Assembly: GCF_900327775.1 (NCBI RefSeq)
Contig: NZ_OUMZ01000007.1
Location: forward strand, 2,177,428 to 2,241,427
From: Roseovarius sp. EL26
GTDB lineage: Bacteria; Pseudomonadota; Alphaproteobacteria; Rhodobacterales; Rhodobacteraceae
DNA length: 64,000 nt
Direction of reading: 5' to 3'
Shown here: piece by piece, positions 17,104-26,070 of the stretch
Position numbering within the stretch: position 1 is the stretch's first letter
Layout of the letters: each line of letters opens with the position of its first letter
Made by a program: the position numbers and the translations under genes
The notes under the pieces: generated by a model
Seen by the model: only the letters and a program-made list of their open reading frames with translations
Database searches by the model: none
What the model was told of the DNA's origin: nothing

Positions 17104-17217
17104 ATTGTATTTAGTCAAAAGCCTGAATTTGAGAAGAAACTCTACACCACGACCTTTATGCTGTTGAGCGCAAGAACTGGGTGATGATTAAAGTGAGAAA
17201 TGCGCCACTTACCAATT

Positions 17218-17961
17218 TTAGCTTCTGGCCAAAAATACTACCGTCATACTCAGACCGACCATAATTACGATTGCCCGGATCACGGGGACAGGTAATTTTC
17301 GGGCCAGTCTTGCACCCACATAACCTCCGATTGTTGCGGCCATCATCATAATCGCCGCTTCTCGCATATAAACGATGCCCGCCAGTAAAAAGGTCACAAC
17401 CGATGCGCCGGACAAAATGAAGGACAATGCATTCTTGAGGCCGTTCATCAGGTTCATGTCGCGAAAGCCCAAGCCTGAAAACAATGCAAGCAGAACAATT
17501 CCCAATCCGCCATTGAAGTAACCACCGTAGGTCGTGACGGCCAATGTGGCGGCGGTCTTACCGATGGGGTTTGTGTCTTTGTCACCTTTGGTCCAAGCGC
17601 GTATCTTTTTGTCAAAGGCAAAAAGTAGCGTTGCAAAAAGCAACAACCACGGGACAATGAAACTGAACACTTCTGATGGTGTGACAAGCAGCAAGAGAGC
17701 CCCTGCGACGCCACCGATGACGGACAAACCTAACAGCCAATAAAGCTCTCGCCGGTCAAAGGCCTTAATCTCTGATAAAAAACCCGCAGCGCCACTCAGA
17801 TACCCGGGGAAAACCGCGACGGCACTTGTTGCATTCGCCGCAATAGCAGGCACACCAATAAAGACAAGCGCAGGGAAGGTCAGAAAGCTGCCACCCCCGG
17901 CAATCGCATTCAAAACACCCGCGAAAAAGGCAGCGAGAGAGATCAGGACAACATCAAGCAT
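17218..17961 (-). CDS. TauE/SafE (TSUP) family permease, copy 2
   Basis: A 247-residue membrane protein, strongly similar throughout to the convergent gene at 16351: AAFFAG, AIAGGGSFLTFPALVF-x-GVP-x-IAANATSAVAVFPGYLSGA and YGGYFNGGLGIVLLALFSGLG are shared. The ATG at 17961 overlaps the end of the M20 hydrolase gene by 8 bp, so translation is coupled. It is the last gene of the TAXI-TRAP operon, in the same position as copy 1 in its operon. This parallel suggests a linked role for TSUP permeases in both pathways. Confidence 0.85.
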   Translation of the reverse strand: MLDVVLISLAAFFAGVLNAIAGGGSFLTFPALVFIGVPAIAANATSAVAVFPGYLSGAAGFLSEIKAFDRRELYWLLGLSVIGGVAGALLLLVTPSEVFSFIVPWLLLFATLLFAFDKKIRAWTKGDKDTNPIGKTAATLAVTTYGGYFNGGLGIVLLALFSGLGFRDMNLMNGLKNALSFILSGASVVTFLLAGIVYMREAAIMMMAATIGGYVGARLARKLPVPVIRAIVIMVGLSMTVVFLARS

Positions 17962-19225
17962 TATGCACCAGATAATCATGAGCAGACAATGCGAAGATAT
18001 CCACCAATGCGTATAGCTCATCAAGCATGATATGTTCATCTGCCGCGCCAAGGTTGTAGGCCATCAAACCGCACACAACAGAGGGGACTCCAGCATACCG
18101 ATAGAGCCTCGCATCAGATGCGCCTACGCGCATAGTCACTGCGGGCTCCTTCCCCAGAACCGTTGTGCAATTCTGGCGAACCGCTTCTATCACCGGGTGA
18201 TCTGGGGCGGTCCAGCTGGGTTCATAGCGGCGCGTAATTTCTAGCTCGATTCCCTCATCGGCCTCGCAAAGGCGCATCATCTCTGCTTCGACTTGTGCAA
18301 CGGAAACGCCAACCGGCAAGCGGACATCACAGGTGAACTCTGCTCGATCTGCGACCAGGTTGGACAGCCTTCCGCCATTCATGGTGCCAAAAGTAACTGT
18401 GACGTTCTTCAAGACATTCGTTTCACCTTCGCCCGACAGGTTTTCAGACCTCTCAGACCAGTGATCAATCGCCGACACAACGTTGTGACCCGTGGTGTCT
18501 GTTGGAAATGACCGCAAGGATTTGAAACTTTCCATAACGGCAGTCAACTTCTCGATTGCGCTTTCGCCACGGTGCACATGTGCCGCATGAGTTGACCTGC
18601 CTTTTGCAGTGACCTTTGCCCAAACCATCCCCTTTTCGCCAAAGCGCAAAATGTGGGGCGAACCGACATCACCGCTGATCATCGCATCACCAACCGCATG
18701 CGGGACATTATCAAGCAGAAATTGCGTCCCCAACACACCCATGGTTTCCTCGTCACCTGCGAATGTGCCGACAATTTCTCCCGGAAAATCCGCACCGGTC
18801 TCAGCGAGACATTTCATCGCCAGAAGGCTGGCCGCAATACCGCCTTTCATGTCAGAAATACCCAGGCCATAGGCTTTGTCACCATCGACTTCGCCCTTTG
18901 GATCACGCGTCCAGCCAGATAGATCCCCGGCAGGGAATGTATCCATGTGCCCATTGAATATCAGGCGCTTTCCCGGGCGATTGCCCGGGAGACGGATGAC
19001 CAGATTGTGCACAGGCTCTTCTGAAATAAAGCGCTCTACTATGGTTCCGGGTATCTCTCTGGCGATGGTTTCAATCTCATTCGCCATCGCCCGAACATCG
19101 CCTTCGGGCTGTTGGCTTTTGATTTTCACCAGACGTAACGTCAGGTCGACAACTTGATTGCGGTTTTCATTGAGCCAAAACCAAATCTTATTGCGCAAGT
19201 TCTGTTCAGTTTTGTTCAGTTCCAT
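17954..19225 (-). CDS. M20-family amidohydrolase (ArgE/DapE/ACY1 type)
   Basis: A 423-residue zinc-dependent deacylase. The metal site residues are visible in FNGHMDTFPAGD, the bridging Asp in GISDMKGG, the catalytic Glu pair in GDEETMG, and a C-terminal His in DEHIML. The GRSTHAAHVHRGESAIEKL segment is the lid-domain motif. Enzymes of this family remove acyl groups from amino acids such as N-acetylornithine or N-succinyl-diaminopimelate. A GTG at 19231 overlapping the upstream stop is an alternative start. It sits between a TAXI-TRAP permease and a TSUP permease, so the imported compound is probably an N-acyl amino acid or related amide. Confidence 0.85.
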   Translation of the reverse strand: MELNKTEQNLRNKIWFWLNENRNQVVDLTLRLVKIKSQQPEGDVRAMANEIETIAREIPGTIVERFISEEPVHNLVIRLPGNRPGKRLIFNGHMDTFPAGDLSGWTRDPKGEVDGDKAYGLGISDMKGGIAASLLAMKCLAETGADFPGEIVGTFAGDEETMGVLGTQFLLDNVPHAVGDAMISGDVGSPHILRFGEKGMVWAKVTAKGRSTHAAHVHRGESAIEKLTAVMESFKSLRSFPTDTTGHNVVSAIDHWSERSENLSGEGETNVLKNVTVTFGTMNGGRLSNLVADRAEFTCDVRLPVGVSVAQVEAEMMRLCEADEGIELEITRRYEPSWTAPDHPVIEAVRQNCTTVLGKEPAVTMRVGASDARLYRYAGVPSVVCGLMAYNLGAADEHIMLDELYALVDIFALSAHDYLVHNA

Positions 19226-19227
19226 TG

Positions 19228-21600
19228 TCACGCTTTCACCAAATCGGTTTCTTCGATTGCCTTCAATCGGCGACGCTGCATCACAACGACGGCGGCATAG
19301 GCCAAAATACCGAAAATATAGATGATTTCCTTTGGCATGCGACCGGATTGTTCAAGGCCAACGGATGTCACATAGTCGCCCCAAGTAATCCCCAGCTGTT
19401 CAGCGGGGCCATTGAACGCCACATCCGAAACACTCGTGCGGCCATCATCCTCTGTACCAAGGGATACGCCAACTGCCTCCAGTACATTCTTGGATGCTGT
19501 CGGAACTGTTGCGGTAAAGAGCTTGAAGCGATCCCCATATTCCGTTTCGCGGGTGACATAGAGGCGCACCTTTTGCCCCGCTTCCACAGGGGTTTCGTTT
19601 GCCACAACCTGCGCCATCGGCACATCACTGAAGGCAGGGCTGAAACGATCCAGCACAAAGTCAGGTCGAAATAAGCTAATCACCACGAAGACAAGCAAAA
19701 CAGCCTCGACCAGTTTGAGGCGCACAAACATCCATTGGAGCGTCAACGAAGAGAAGGCAAAGATTGCCATCAGCGCAACAACAAAGATCATGATGCCATG
19801 CCAGATGCTCTCAACGCCAACTAACAAAAGTTCGGGATTGAAGATGAACACAACTGGCAGGATCGCTGTGCGGATCGCGTATTTAAAGGATTGAACGCCT
19901 GTTTTCATCGGATCAGCGCCAGAGATTGCCGATGCGGCAAAGGCCGCCAGACAGACCGGTGGCGTCGCATCTGCCATAAGCCCGAAGTAAAATACGTAAA
20001 GGTGCACCGCGATCAGGGGCAGTACAAGGCCAGAAGCATTGCCAAGTTCGACCATCACCCCGGCCATTAACGACGCCACAACAATGTAGTTCGCGGTTGT
20101 TGGCAACCCCATCCCCAGCACGATGGAAACCACGGCGACCAAAAACAAGAGGATATAAATATTGCCCTGTGATAGCGCCTCTACAATACCCAGCATTGCA
20201 TTGTTCAAGCCCGTCGAAGACACGATGCCAACGATAATGCCCGCAGCACCGACAGCCGCAGTAACCGCTGTCATCGATTTGGCGCCAGCGACCAGCGAAT
20301 AGAAAATGATAATCCCGCCAGATTTCACCCCTTTAAGCACGGACAGTTTGTGTTCACGGGCCAGCAAAACCTGCTGGATCACGATTATACCGGCCATCAT
20401 CATGATGGACCAGAATACCGCACTGCCGGGGCTCCAACGTTTGACCAAGAGCAGATAGACCAACATCCCGATTGGAACAAGAAAATAGGCCCCCTCTTTG
20501 AAGGTCTTACGCATGGCTGGCAAATCAGCTTTGGGGAGGCCCACAAGGCCCATCTTCAAGCTTTCCAAATGCGAGATATAGAACAGCGAGATGTAAGCAA
20601 TAAATGCTGGGATCATCGCATGCACAATCACATCGTAGTATGATATTCCGATGAATTCAGCGATGATAAAGGCCGATGCCCCCATGATCGGCGGCATAAG
20701 CTGACCGTTGATTGAAGCAGAGACCTCAATGGCGCCGGCCTTGTCTCCAGGGAAACCCGTTTTCTTCATCACTGGAATAGTAAATGCACCAGTGGTGACA
20801 GTATTTGCTATCGACGATCCAGAAATCATACCAGTCAAACCGGATGCCAGGATCGCCGCTTTGGCGGGACCACCTCGGTATTTGCCAACTGCTGCAAAGG
20901 ACATATCGAGAAAGAACTTTCCTGCCCCGGCGGTATCCATGAAAGCGCCAAACAGAACGAACAGAAAAACATAGCTTAGTGAAACAGCAATGGGGATGCC
21001 GAAAATTGCCTCGCTGGTCAACCAGTTGTATCCAACCATACGGGAAAGCGAGACGCCTCTATGCGAGATAATCTCAGGCATATGAGGGCCGAAGAGAGAA
21101 TAGATCATAAACACGCCGCATACGATCACCAACGGCAATCCGACACCGCGTCGTGTTGCTTCCAGCAGCAACAGCATGCCAACCGCCGATATTATAACTT
21201 CGATGGGAATGCTAAACCCTAAGAAATCAATATTCAGCAAAATGCCGGCGCGAAGAACAATGCCATCATAGCCAAAGTAAACATACATGGCACTGGCTGC
21301 CGCAATAGTAGCCAAAACAAGACTGAACCAAGCCTTTCCGCTGCGCTTCTCTTCAAACTTGGCTGGGAAAAGGAGAAAACAAAGGAACAGACCAAACGCC
21401 AAGTGTACCCCTCGTGCAGGCAAATCCACGAAAATCCCCCACCCCAGTGAATAAGGGAGCGGAGAAGCGATCCAGAGCTGGTACAAAGACCAAAGCGCCC
21501 CGAAAGTGATAAAGGTTTTGGGCCAGGCGCCAAAATAGTCGCGGCGCTCAATTTTCAACGCCTCTTCTACGGCTTCTTGTTGCAGTGATTTCTCGGACAT
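19228..21600 (-). CDS. TRAP transporter permease, fused 4TM/12TM subunits (TAXI type)
   Basis: A 790-residue inner-membrane protein that joins the small and large TRAP permease domains. Typical segments are GLTGMISGSSIANTVTTGAFTIPVMKKTGF and MGLPTTANYIVVASLMAGVM. The C-terminal ~120 residues contain a soluble region before two last helices, as in many TAXI permeases. It works with the TAXI binding protein encoded just upstream. Its stop overlaps the M20 gene start region. The gap to the binding-protein gene contains a strong hairpin. Confidence 0.92.
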   Translation of the reverse strand: MSEKSLQQEAVEEALKIERRDYFGAWPKTFITFGALWSLYQLWIASPLPYSLGWGIFVDLPARGVHLAFGLFLCFLLFPAKFEEKRSGKAWFSLVLATIAAASAMYVYFGYDGIVLRAGILLNIDFLGFSIPIEVIISAVGMLLLLEATRRGVGLPLVIVCGVFMIYSLFGPHMPEIISHRGVSLSRMVGYNWLTSEAIFGIPIAVSLSYVFLFVLFGAFMDTAGAGKFFLDMSFAAVGKYRGGPAKAAILASGLTGMISGSSIANTVTTGAFTIPVMKKTGFPGDKAGAIEVSASINGQLMPPIMGASAFIIAEFIGISYYDVIVHAMIPAFIAYISLFYISHLESLKMGLVGLPKADLPAMRKTFKEGAYFLVPIGMLVYLLLVKRWSPGSAVFWSIMMMAGIIVIQQVLLAREHKLSVLKGVKSGGIIIFYSLVAGAKSMTAVTAAVGAAGIIVGIVSSTGLNNAMLGIVEALSQGNIYILLFLVAVVSIVLGMGLPTTANYIVVASLMAGVMVELGNASGLVLPLIAVHLYVFYFGLMADATPPVCLAAFAASAISGADPMKTGVQSFKYAIRTAILPVVFIFNPELLLVGVESIWHGIMIFVVALMAIFAFSSLTLQWMFVRLKLVEAVLLVFVVISLFRPDFVLDRFSPAFSDVPMAQVVANETPVEAGQKVRLYVTRETEYGDRFKLFTATVPTASKNVLEAVGVSLGTEDDGRTSVSDVAFNGPAEQLGITWGDYVTSVGLEQSGRMPKEIIYIFGILAYAAVVVMQRRRLKAIEETDLVKA

Positions 21601-21632
21601 AACTTTTCCCGATTTAAATGTGTGTGTGGTTA

Positions 21633-21655
21633 GTCTCTGCCGTTATGGCAGAGAC
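21633..21655. terminator. hairpin between TAXI binding protein and TRAP permease genes
   Basis: GTCTCTGCC and GGCAGAGAC form a perfect 9-bp stem with a 5-nt loop. It lies 28 bp after the binding-protein stop. As with the dctP hairpin it probably protects or attenuates the mRNA so that more binding protein than permease is made. Confidence 0.6.
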
Positions 21656-21682
21656 CTGAGTGGATCGAACGGGAGGGAGAGC

Positions 21683-22669
21683 TTATTCGATCCAGCCTTG
21701 TTCGCGGTAATACCGTGCCGCGCCTTCGTGCAATGGCGCCGAGTTGCCATTGTTGATCATGCTCTCGGGATCGAGATTTGCGAATGCCGGGTGCAACCCA
21801 CGAAAGTCATCGAGATTTTCGAACACAGCGCGCACAACCTCATAAACGACTTCCGGATCTACGCTTTCGTGCGATACAATCGTCGCATACCCCCCGAATG
21901 TGGTCACATCTTCTTTTTGGGAAGAATACACTCCCGCAGGGATGCTTGTTGCGGCATAAAACGGACGCTCTTCAATAAGAGCTTGCTCGACTTCCGTGTT
22001 CAGCGAAACGATCTGTGCGCCGCAACCCTCTGTTGCAACCGCAACACCGGAGTTGGGTACGCCTACGACATAAGTGAAGGCATCAATATTGCCATCACAC
22101 AGTGCACTCGCATGCTCTGATGATGTCATTTCTGTAACCAGGCCGTAAAAATCCCGATCAGTTCCATAGCGCTCCATCAACAACTCGGTGGTTCCGCGCT
22201 GGCCCGAACCAGGATTGCCGATATTCAACTTTTTACCCTCGAGGTCCATCCAGGATTTGATACCTGAATCGGCTGAAACGATCAGCTGAAACGGCTCAGG
22301 GTGAACTGAAAATACCGCGCGAAATCCTTCGTCATTTACCACTTTGTCCGAGGTTCCGTTGACGGCGTAGTACTGCCAGTCAGATTGAGAAACGCCGAAT
22401 TCGAACTCTCCCTGCGATATTTGGGCTAAGTTATATGTCGAGCCATTGCTCGACGGGGCCGCACAACGAAAGCCGTGCTTTCGCCCTTCTTTGCGTCCTT
22501 CCGCGGCCTCCTTGTGAATCATGCGGCAGATCGCATTTCCTGCGACAAAGTAGACGCCAGTTGGTCCGCCAGTGCCTATTGTAATGAATTGGTTTTCAGC
22601 TTGTGCTGGGGCCGATACGCCAAGCGACACTAAAGCAGCCAACGCTGATGTTGTTATAAATTTCCTCAT
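21683..22669 (-). CDS. TAXI-family TRAP substrate-binding protein
   Basis: A 328-residue periplasmic protein with a signal peptide (residues 1-24, ending PAQAEN) followed by the TAXI hallmark FITIGTGGPTGVYF. SSNGSTYNL-x-QISQGEFEFGVSQSDW is the second conserved block. A GGAGG site precedes the ATG. It is the first gene of an operon continuing with the fused permease, M20 hydrolase and TSUP permease. The known TAXI ligands are mostly glutamate or other carboxylates; here an N-acyl amino acid is plausible. Confidence 0.92.
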   Translation of the reverse strand: MRKFITTSALAALVSLGVSAPAQAENQFITIGTGGPTGVYFVAGNAICRMIHKEAAEGRKEGRKHGFRCAAPSSNGSTYNLAQISQGEFEFGVSQSDWQYYAVNGTSDKVVNDEGFRAVFSVHPEPFQLIVSADSGIKSWMDLEGKKLNIGNPGSGQRGTTELLMERYGTDRDFYGLVTEMTSSEHASALCDGNIDAFTYVVGVPNSGVAVATEGCGAQIVSLNTEVEQALIEERPFYAATSIPAGVYSSQKEDVTTFGGYATIVSHESVDPEVVYEVVRAVFENLDDFRGLHPAFANLDPESMINNGNSAPLHEGAARYYREQGWIE

Positions 22670-22754
22670 TTTATCCTCCCTCGAGATTTGACCGGAAACG
22701 TCGGTAATTTACGAAGTCGGGGCAATCAAATATAATAATTTTAGTTGGCTTAGT

Positions 22755-22771
22755 TATAATAAATAATTATA
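22755..22771. promoter_or_regulatory. candidate LysR operator TATAAT-N5-ATTATA
   Basis: An AT-rich 6+6 dyad just before the LysR gene at 22780, in the spacer shared with the TAXI operon. A similar AT-rich spacer (ATATTATTATTATTGTATAT) lies in front of the related LysR/dctP pair near 12400. Confidence 0.4.
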
Positions 22772-22779
22772 GTAGTGAT

Positions 22780-23670
22780 ATGCAAATCCGAGAAATTGAA
22801 TGCTTTCAAGCCATTATGACTGCCGGGACCATGACGCGGGCGGCACAAATGCTGGGAATATCGCAACCAGCAGTCAGCAATACGATATCAACATTAGAGC
22901 ATAGGCTAGGATTTCAGTTGTTTCTGCGCAAGTCAGGGCGGCTGCAACCTACACCTGAAGCTATGATTTTTTATGAAGATGCGCAGAGGTTGCTTGAGGC
23001 CGTGGTGCGGGCGAACGAGGCGGCAACTCGACTGCGACAAGGAGAATCTGGTCATTTGACCATCTCTGCCTTTCCCGGAGTATCGATCAAGTTCCTGCCT
23101 GACTTAATCAGCCGTTTTTTGGCAACCCGAGAGAATGTGAAAATCCGCCTGTTGTCCCGAAGCTCACACATCCTCATTGAGCAACTTCCAAGTCAGATGT
23201 TCGACATTGCCGTGGCGGAAAAGCCATCACAGTTTGTTGGAGTCGATGCCGAGCAATTCACCTATAGATGTCACTGCATTATGGCGCCTGATCACCCGCT
23301 GGCAAAACAAGAGCTTTTGACACCGCGCAATCTGGACGGTGTCCCATTCGCGGCATTGTTTCGCGATCACATGACCACCTATCAGATAGCCCGAGCATTT
23401 TCGGATGCGAAGGCTCACTGGAATGTAGTTCTGGAAGCGCAGTACTTTGCATCGTTAATAGAATTTGTACGGTCAGGAAACGCGGTTGCACTGGTCGACC
23501 CCATCAACAGACAAGGCCTAGATGAAGAACTGGTCAGCATACCGTTCAAGCCCTCCATTCAGTACCAAATTGGCGTTCTGACACCCCAGGATAAACCAGT
23601 TTCAAAGGTCGCGGCAGCTTTTTTGGCACTAATGAAAACTGAACTGTCTAAAAATGCCATGATCTCTTAA
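22780..23670 (+). CDS. LysR-family regulator of the TAXI-TRAP cassette
   Basis: A 296-residue LysR protein with an HTH at residues 5-65 (MTAGTMTRAAQMLGISQPAVSNTI) and a C-terminal effector domain. It is closely related to the LysR at 11446. It is divergent from the TAXI-TRAP operon, the usual arrangement for a local activator. The ribosome site is weak. The two regulators of the two mirror-image cassettes may respond to related compounds. Confidence 0.85.
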   Translation: MQIREIECFQAIMTAGTMTRAAQMLGISQPAVSNTISTLEHRLGFQLFLRKSGRLQPTPEAMIFYEDAQRLLEAVVRANEAATRLRQGESGHLTISAFPGVSIKFLPDLISRFLATRENVKIRLLSRSSHILIEQLPSQMFDIAVAEKPSQFVGVDAEQFTYRCHCIMAPDHPLAKQELLTPRNLDGVPFAALFRDHMTTYQIARAFSDAKAHWNVVLEAQYFASLIEFVRSGNAVALVDPINRQGLDEELVSIPFKPSIQYQIGVLTPQDKPVSKVAAAFLALMKTELSKNAMIS

Positions 23671-25389
23671 AACTACTATTGATTTACCAATCGAACATTT
23701 TCCGAAATTTAGGGGCAAAAAGTATTCTGTGTCACTCTCCTCTTTGCATTGACCTCAGCGGCCTCAAAGCAGACATAGGTATCAAAGCATTAAACGGCAG
23801 TTTTGACCACTCAGTTGATGTTAGCGCACAATGCAGTGAAAGTCCGCCTTCCGCCCTTCTATGGTCAATCCGTATTGACTGAAGGGCCTTAAGTAAGAGG
23901 AAATAGCTTAAGGCGCAGTTGGCCCCAAACTGGTAACTTTTGCATGGGCGTTTCTGATTGCCTGGCCTTAGCCGCAGCGGACGATAGTATTGCATTTTAA
24001 GTCCTCCATCTCGGATGAAAGAAAGAGCTTGAAACGGCCAAATTTGTCACCGTTTAACGCACTAATATTGCCAAAATTTACTCTGGATTCTGCTCAGCCT
24101 GTGGTTTATCGGCAGTTTCTTTGAATTCAACATCAATGGTTTTCAAAACACTGAGCGCACAGGGCAATGAGGTTTCACATTGCGCCTTTAATTGATCTTA
24201 GATTAGTTCACTGAAAAATTTGGTAGTGTTTGTTTGGTTAAAACTTTCGCCAATCATTAAGCAATGCGAACACCACGTTCTGCAGAAGTCCGCATGCCAT
24301 ATTCCTGAGATTGCCATTAGCGCCTTCTAGCAGAAGACTGCCTATTGAAACTCCACGGAAGACGCTCTCAAGGCTTCACTATTCAATGGATCTTTAAACG
24401 TCAGCACGCAAACGCAATTCGAAACCCTCTTAAGCTTAGACATTCAAGGCCTCCTTTTCGCTGCCAACACCACGGGAGAGAGCCCCTAGCGTCATCGATT
24501 TCAGTTGCCACTCAGTGTGATCTCGGAATCGATTCGAGTCAATAACTAATTGTTTTTAATATCTATTCTTGGAAATTATATATAAAATAAACTCGGGGCA
24601 CCCGAATTTGGGCATAGCCCAAATTTAAGGCCGGATAGTTTTCAAGAATAGATGGGCAGATATCTGAATTATTCTTCCTTTTCAGTGAAGGATAAATTGG
24701 TAAAACAGAAGGCCAATCCAGTCGTTATTCTTGGACACTCAGCATGCTACAATCGTTTGCTCGGAGGGATCTCTGACTCTTATGACATCCCGTTTAGCTC
24801 AATCTGCGCAACAGGCTTATGACTTGATCAAAGTCCATCCCTGGCTGCACAGGTATGTGGGCAACAGATGAATGGCCTAATATTTCCTGGATGCGAGCTA
24901 CACCTCACTGATTATGATTTGACATACGGAGCAGTTGCGAAAACATCGCCACTCCCCAAGGTTGAAAATATTTGAGAGAATCGAAAAATTGCCGATTGAC
25001 TTTCATATGCCTTTTGTTGTGTTATCGCACTCATGACAAACGCACGCATCATCTACGGATCCAATCAAATACGGGGCTAATTCCCTGTATCTTTGGCTGC
25101 TTGAGCTTTCGTCAAATCTCTCAAAACTATCCTCGAGCAACCATTTCGAATGACTATCGATTTTGGACCGTTATTATGGCTCTTTGTTTTTTACACACTC
25201 TGGAAGATTGCTTTGCATCTGACCCTTTGTGGCAGCTGCGACTGAATAGTGTAATCCATGACACTCATCGCTTCACGCGAATAGCTGTGTGATCCCAGCG
25301 GTCTCGGCCGCCCCAATCCCACAAAAATTCAACTTCGAGCAACTTCGTCGACTTGGTTCGACGGCGCTCGATAGTCGTGAGGTACTCCC
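23671..25389. other. 1.7-kb AT-rich gap without a convincing gene (left flank of the Tn7-like element)
   Basis: No supported gene. Short frames only, including a possible 29-residue peptide from 24782. It contains a nested inverted repeat (24561-24653). The left end of the transposon should lie here but I could not fix it. ATTTGGCCGTT, present at 31271-31281 near the right flank, recurs inverted at 24033-24043, which is compatible with a transposase-binding site but could be chance. Confidence 0.5.
24561..24653. repeat. 93-bp nested inverted repeat (MITE-like or structured RNA)
   Basis: ATCTATTCTTGGAAA (24561-24575) and its near-perfect inverse (24639-24653, one mismatch) enclose a second perfect hairpin AATTTGGGC-ATA-GCCCAAATT (24605-24625). 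It has the form of a tiny inverted-repeat element or a two-stem RNA. No target duplication is obvious. Confidence 0.6.
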
Positions 25390-26070
25390 ATGAGTAAGAA
25401 AGACATTAAGGGGATCAAGCTCCCCGCCCAATTTCGCGGCGACCGTAGTGTCCAAAGCGTATCCAAACACAACTGTAAAGCATTCACGGTTTTAGGATCA
25501 GAAGCCGGAGTCCGCATTCAAGCGGATTCGCATCTCGAGCTCGTAAACCTTTTTGTTCTCAACGCAAAACTCGATGTTGAAGAGATCTTTGACCAAGTGC
25601 TTTTTGTTTGGCGTGATCAGATCGGTAAGTTGCATAAGCATTTCTTTGACTACGTTGCACGGCTGCGTAACGGCAAGAAAATTGGGTTTGCTGTCAAGCC
25701 AGCCTTTCGCGCAGAATCTCCCGATTTCCTGAAGAAAATGCAGGAAATTGCATGGTTTGCTGAAAGTTCGGGGTTTTGTTCAGAGGTCCGCATTCTCACC
25801 GAACATAGTTGTGATCGGATTGAACAGCGAAATGCGCAGCTTTTTTGGGCCGTACGTGAGCCCAATGACGACGCAGATCGTCGAGCGCGTAGGGTAGCTT
25901 CGGATCTTCATGGTACGACCTCGCTTCGTGACTTGAGCATTCAAACAGAGGCCGGCGCAGAAGGTTACCGAGCCTTGGTTCGACTGATCGTCGTTCAGCA
26001 TCTGATCCCACTCAAACACGAAATTATTACCCCTAAAACTCTGGTTCAAAAGAAAGAAGTTTTCCAATGA
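25390..26070 (+). CDS. tnsA: TnsA-type endonuclease of a Tn7-like transposon
   Basis: A 226-residue protein. Its N-terminal half shows the restriction-like nuclease core: E50 (DSHLELVNLF), D87 (HFFDYVARLRNG) and K103 (GFAVKP). TnsA cuts the 5' strands at transposon ends while TnsB cuts the 3' strands, giving clean excision. The C-terminal half is the helical region that contacts TnsB/TnsC. GAGGT precedes the ATG. The stop overlaps the tnsB start by four bases. Sequence is divergent from Tn7 itself, but motif order, size and neighbours make the call firm. Confidence 0.85.
   Translation: MSKKDIKGIKLPAQFRGDRSVQSVSKHNCKAFTVLGSEAGVRIQADSHLELVNLFVLNAKLDVEEIFDQVLFVWRDQIGKLHKHFFDYVARLRNGKKIGFAVKPAFRAESPDFLKKMQEIAWFAESSGFCSEVRILTEHSCDRIEQRNAQLFWAVREPNDDADRRARRVASDLHGTTSLRDLSIQTEAGAEGYRALVRLIVVQHLIPLKHEIITPKTLVQKKEVFQ

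Noticed and set aside
24782..24871. 29-residue frame starting MTSRLAQSAQQAYDL
   Set aside because: Too short, no ribosome site of note and no recognisable family; left as part of the non-coding gap.
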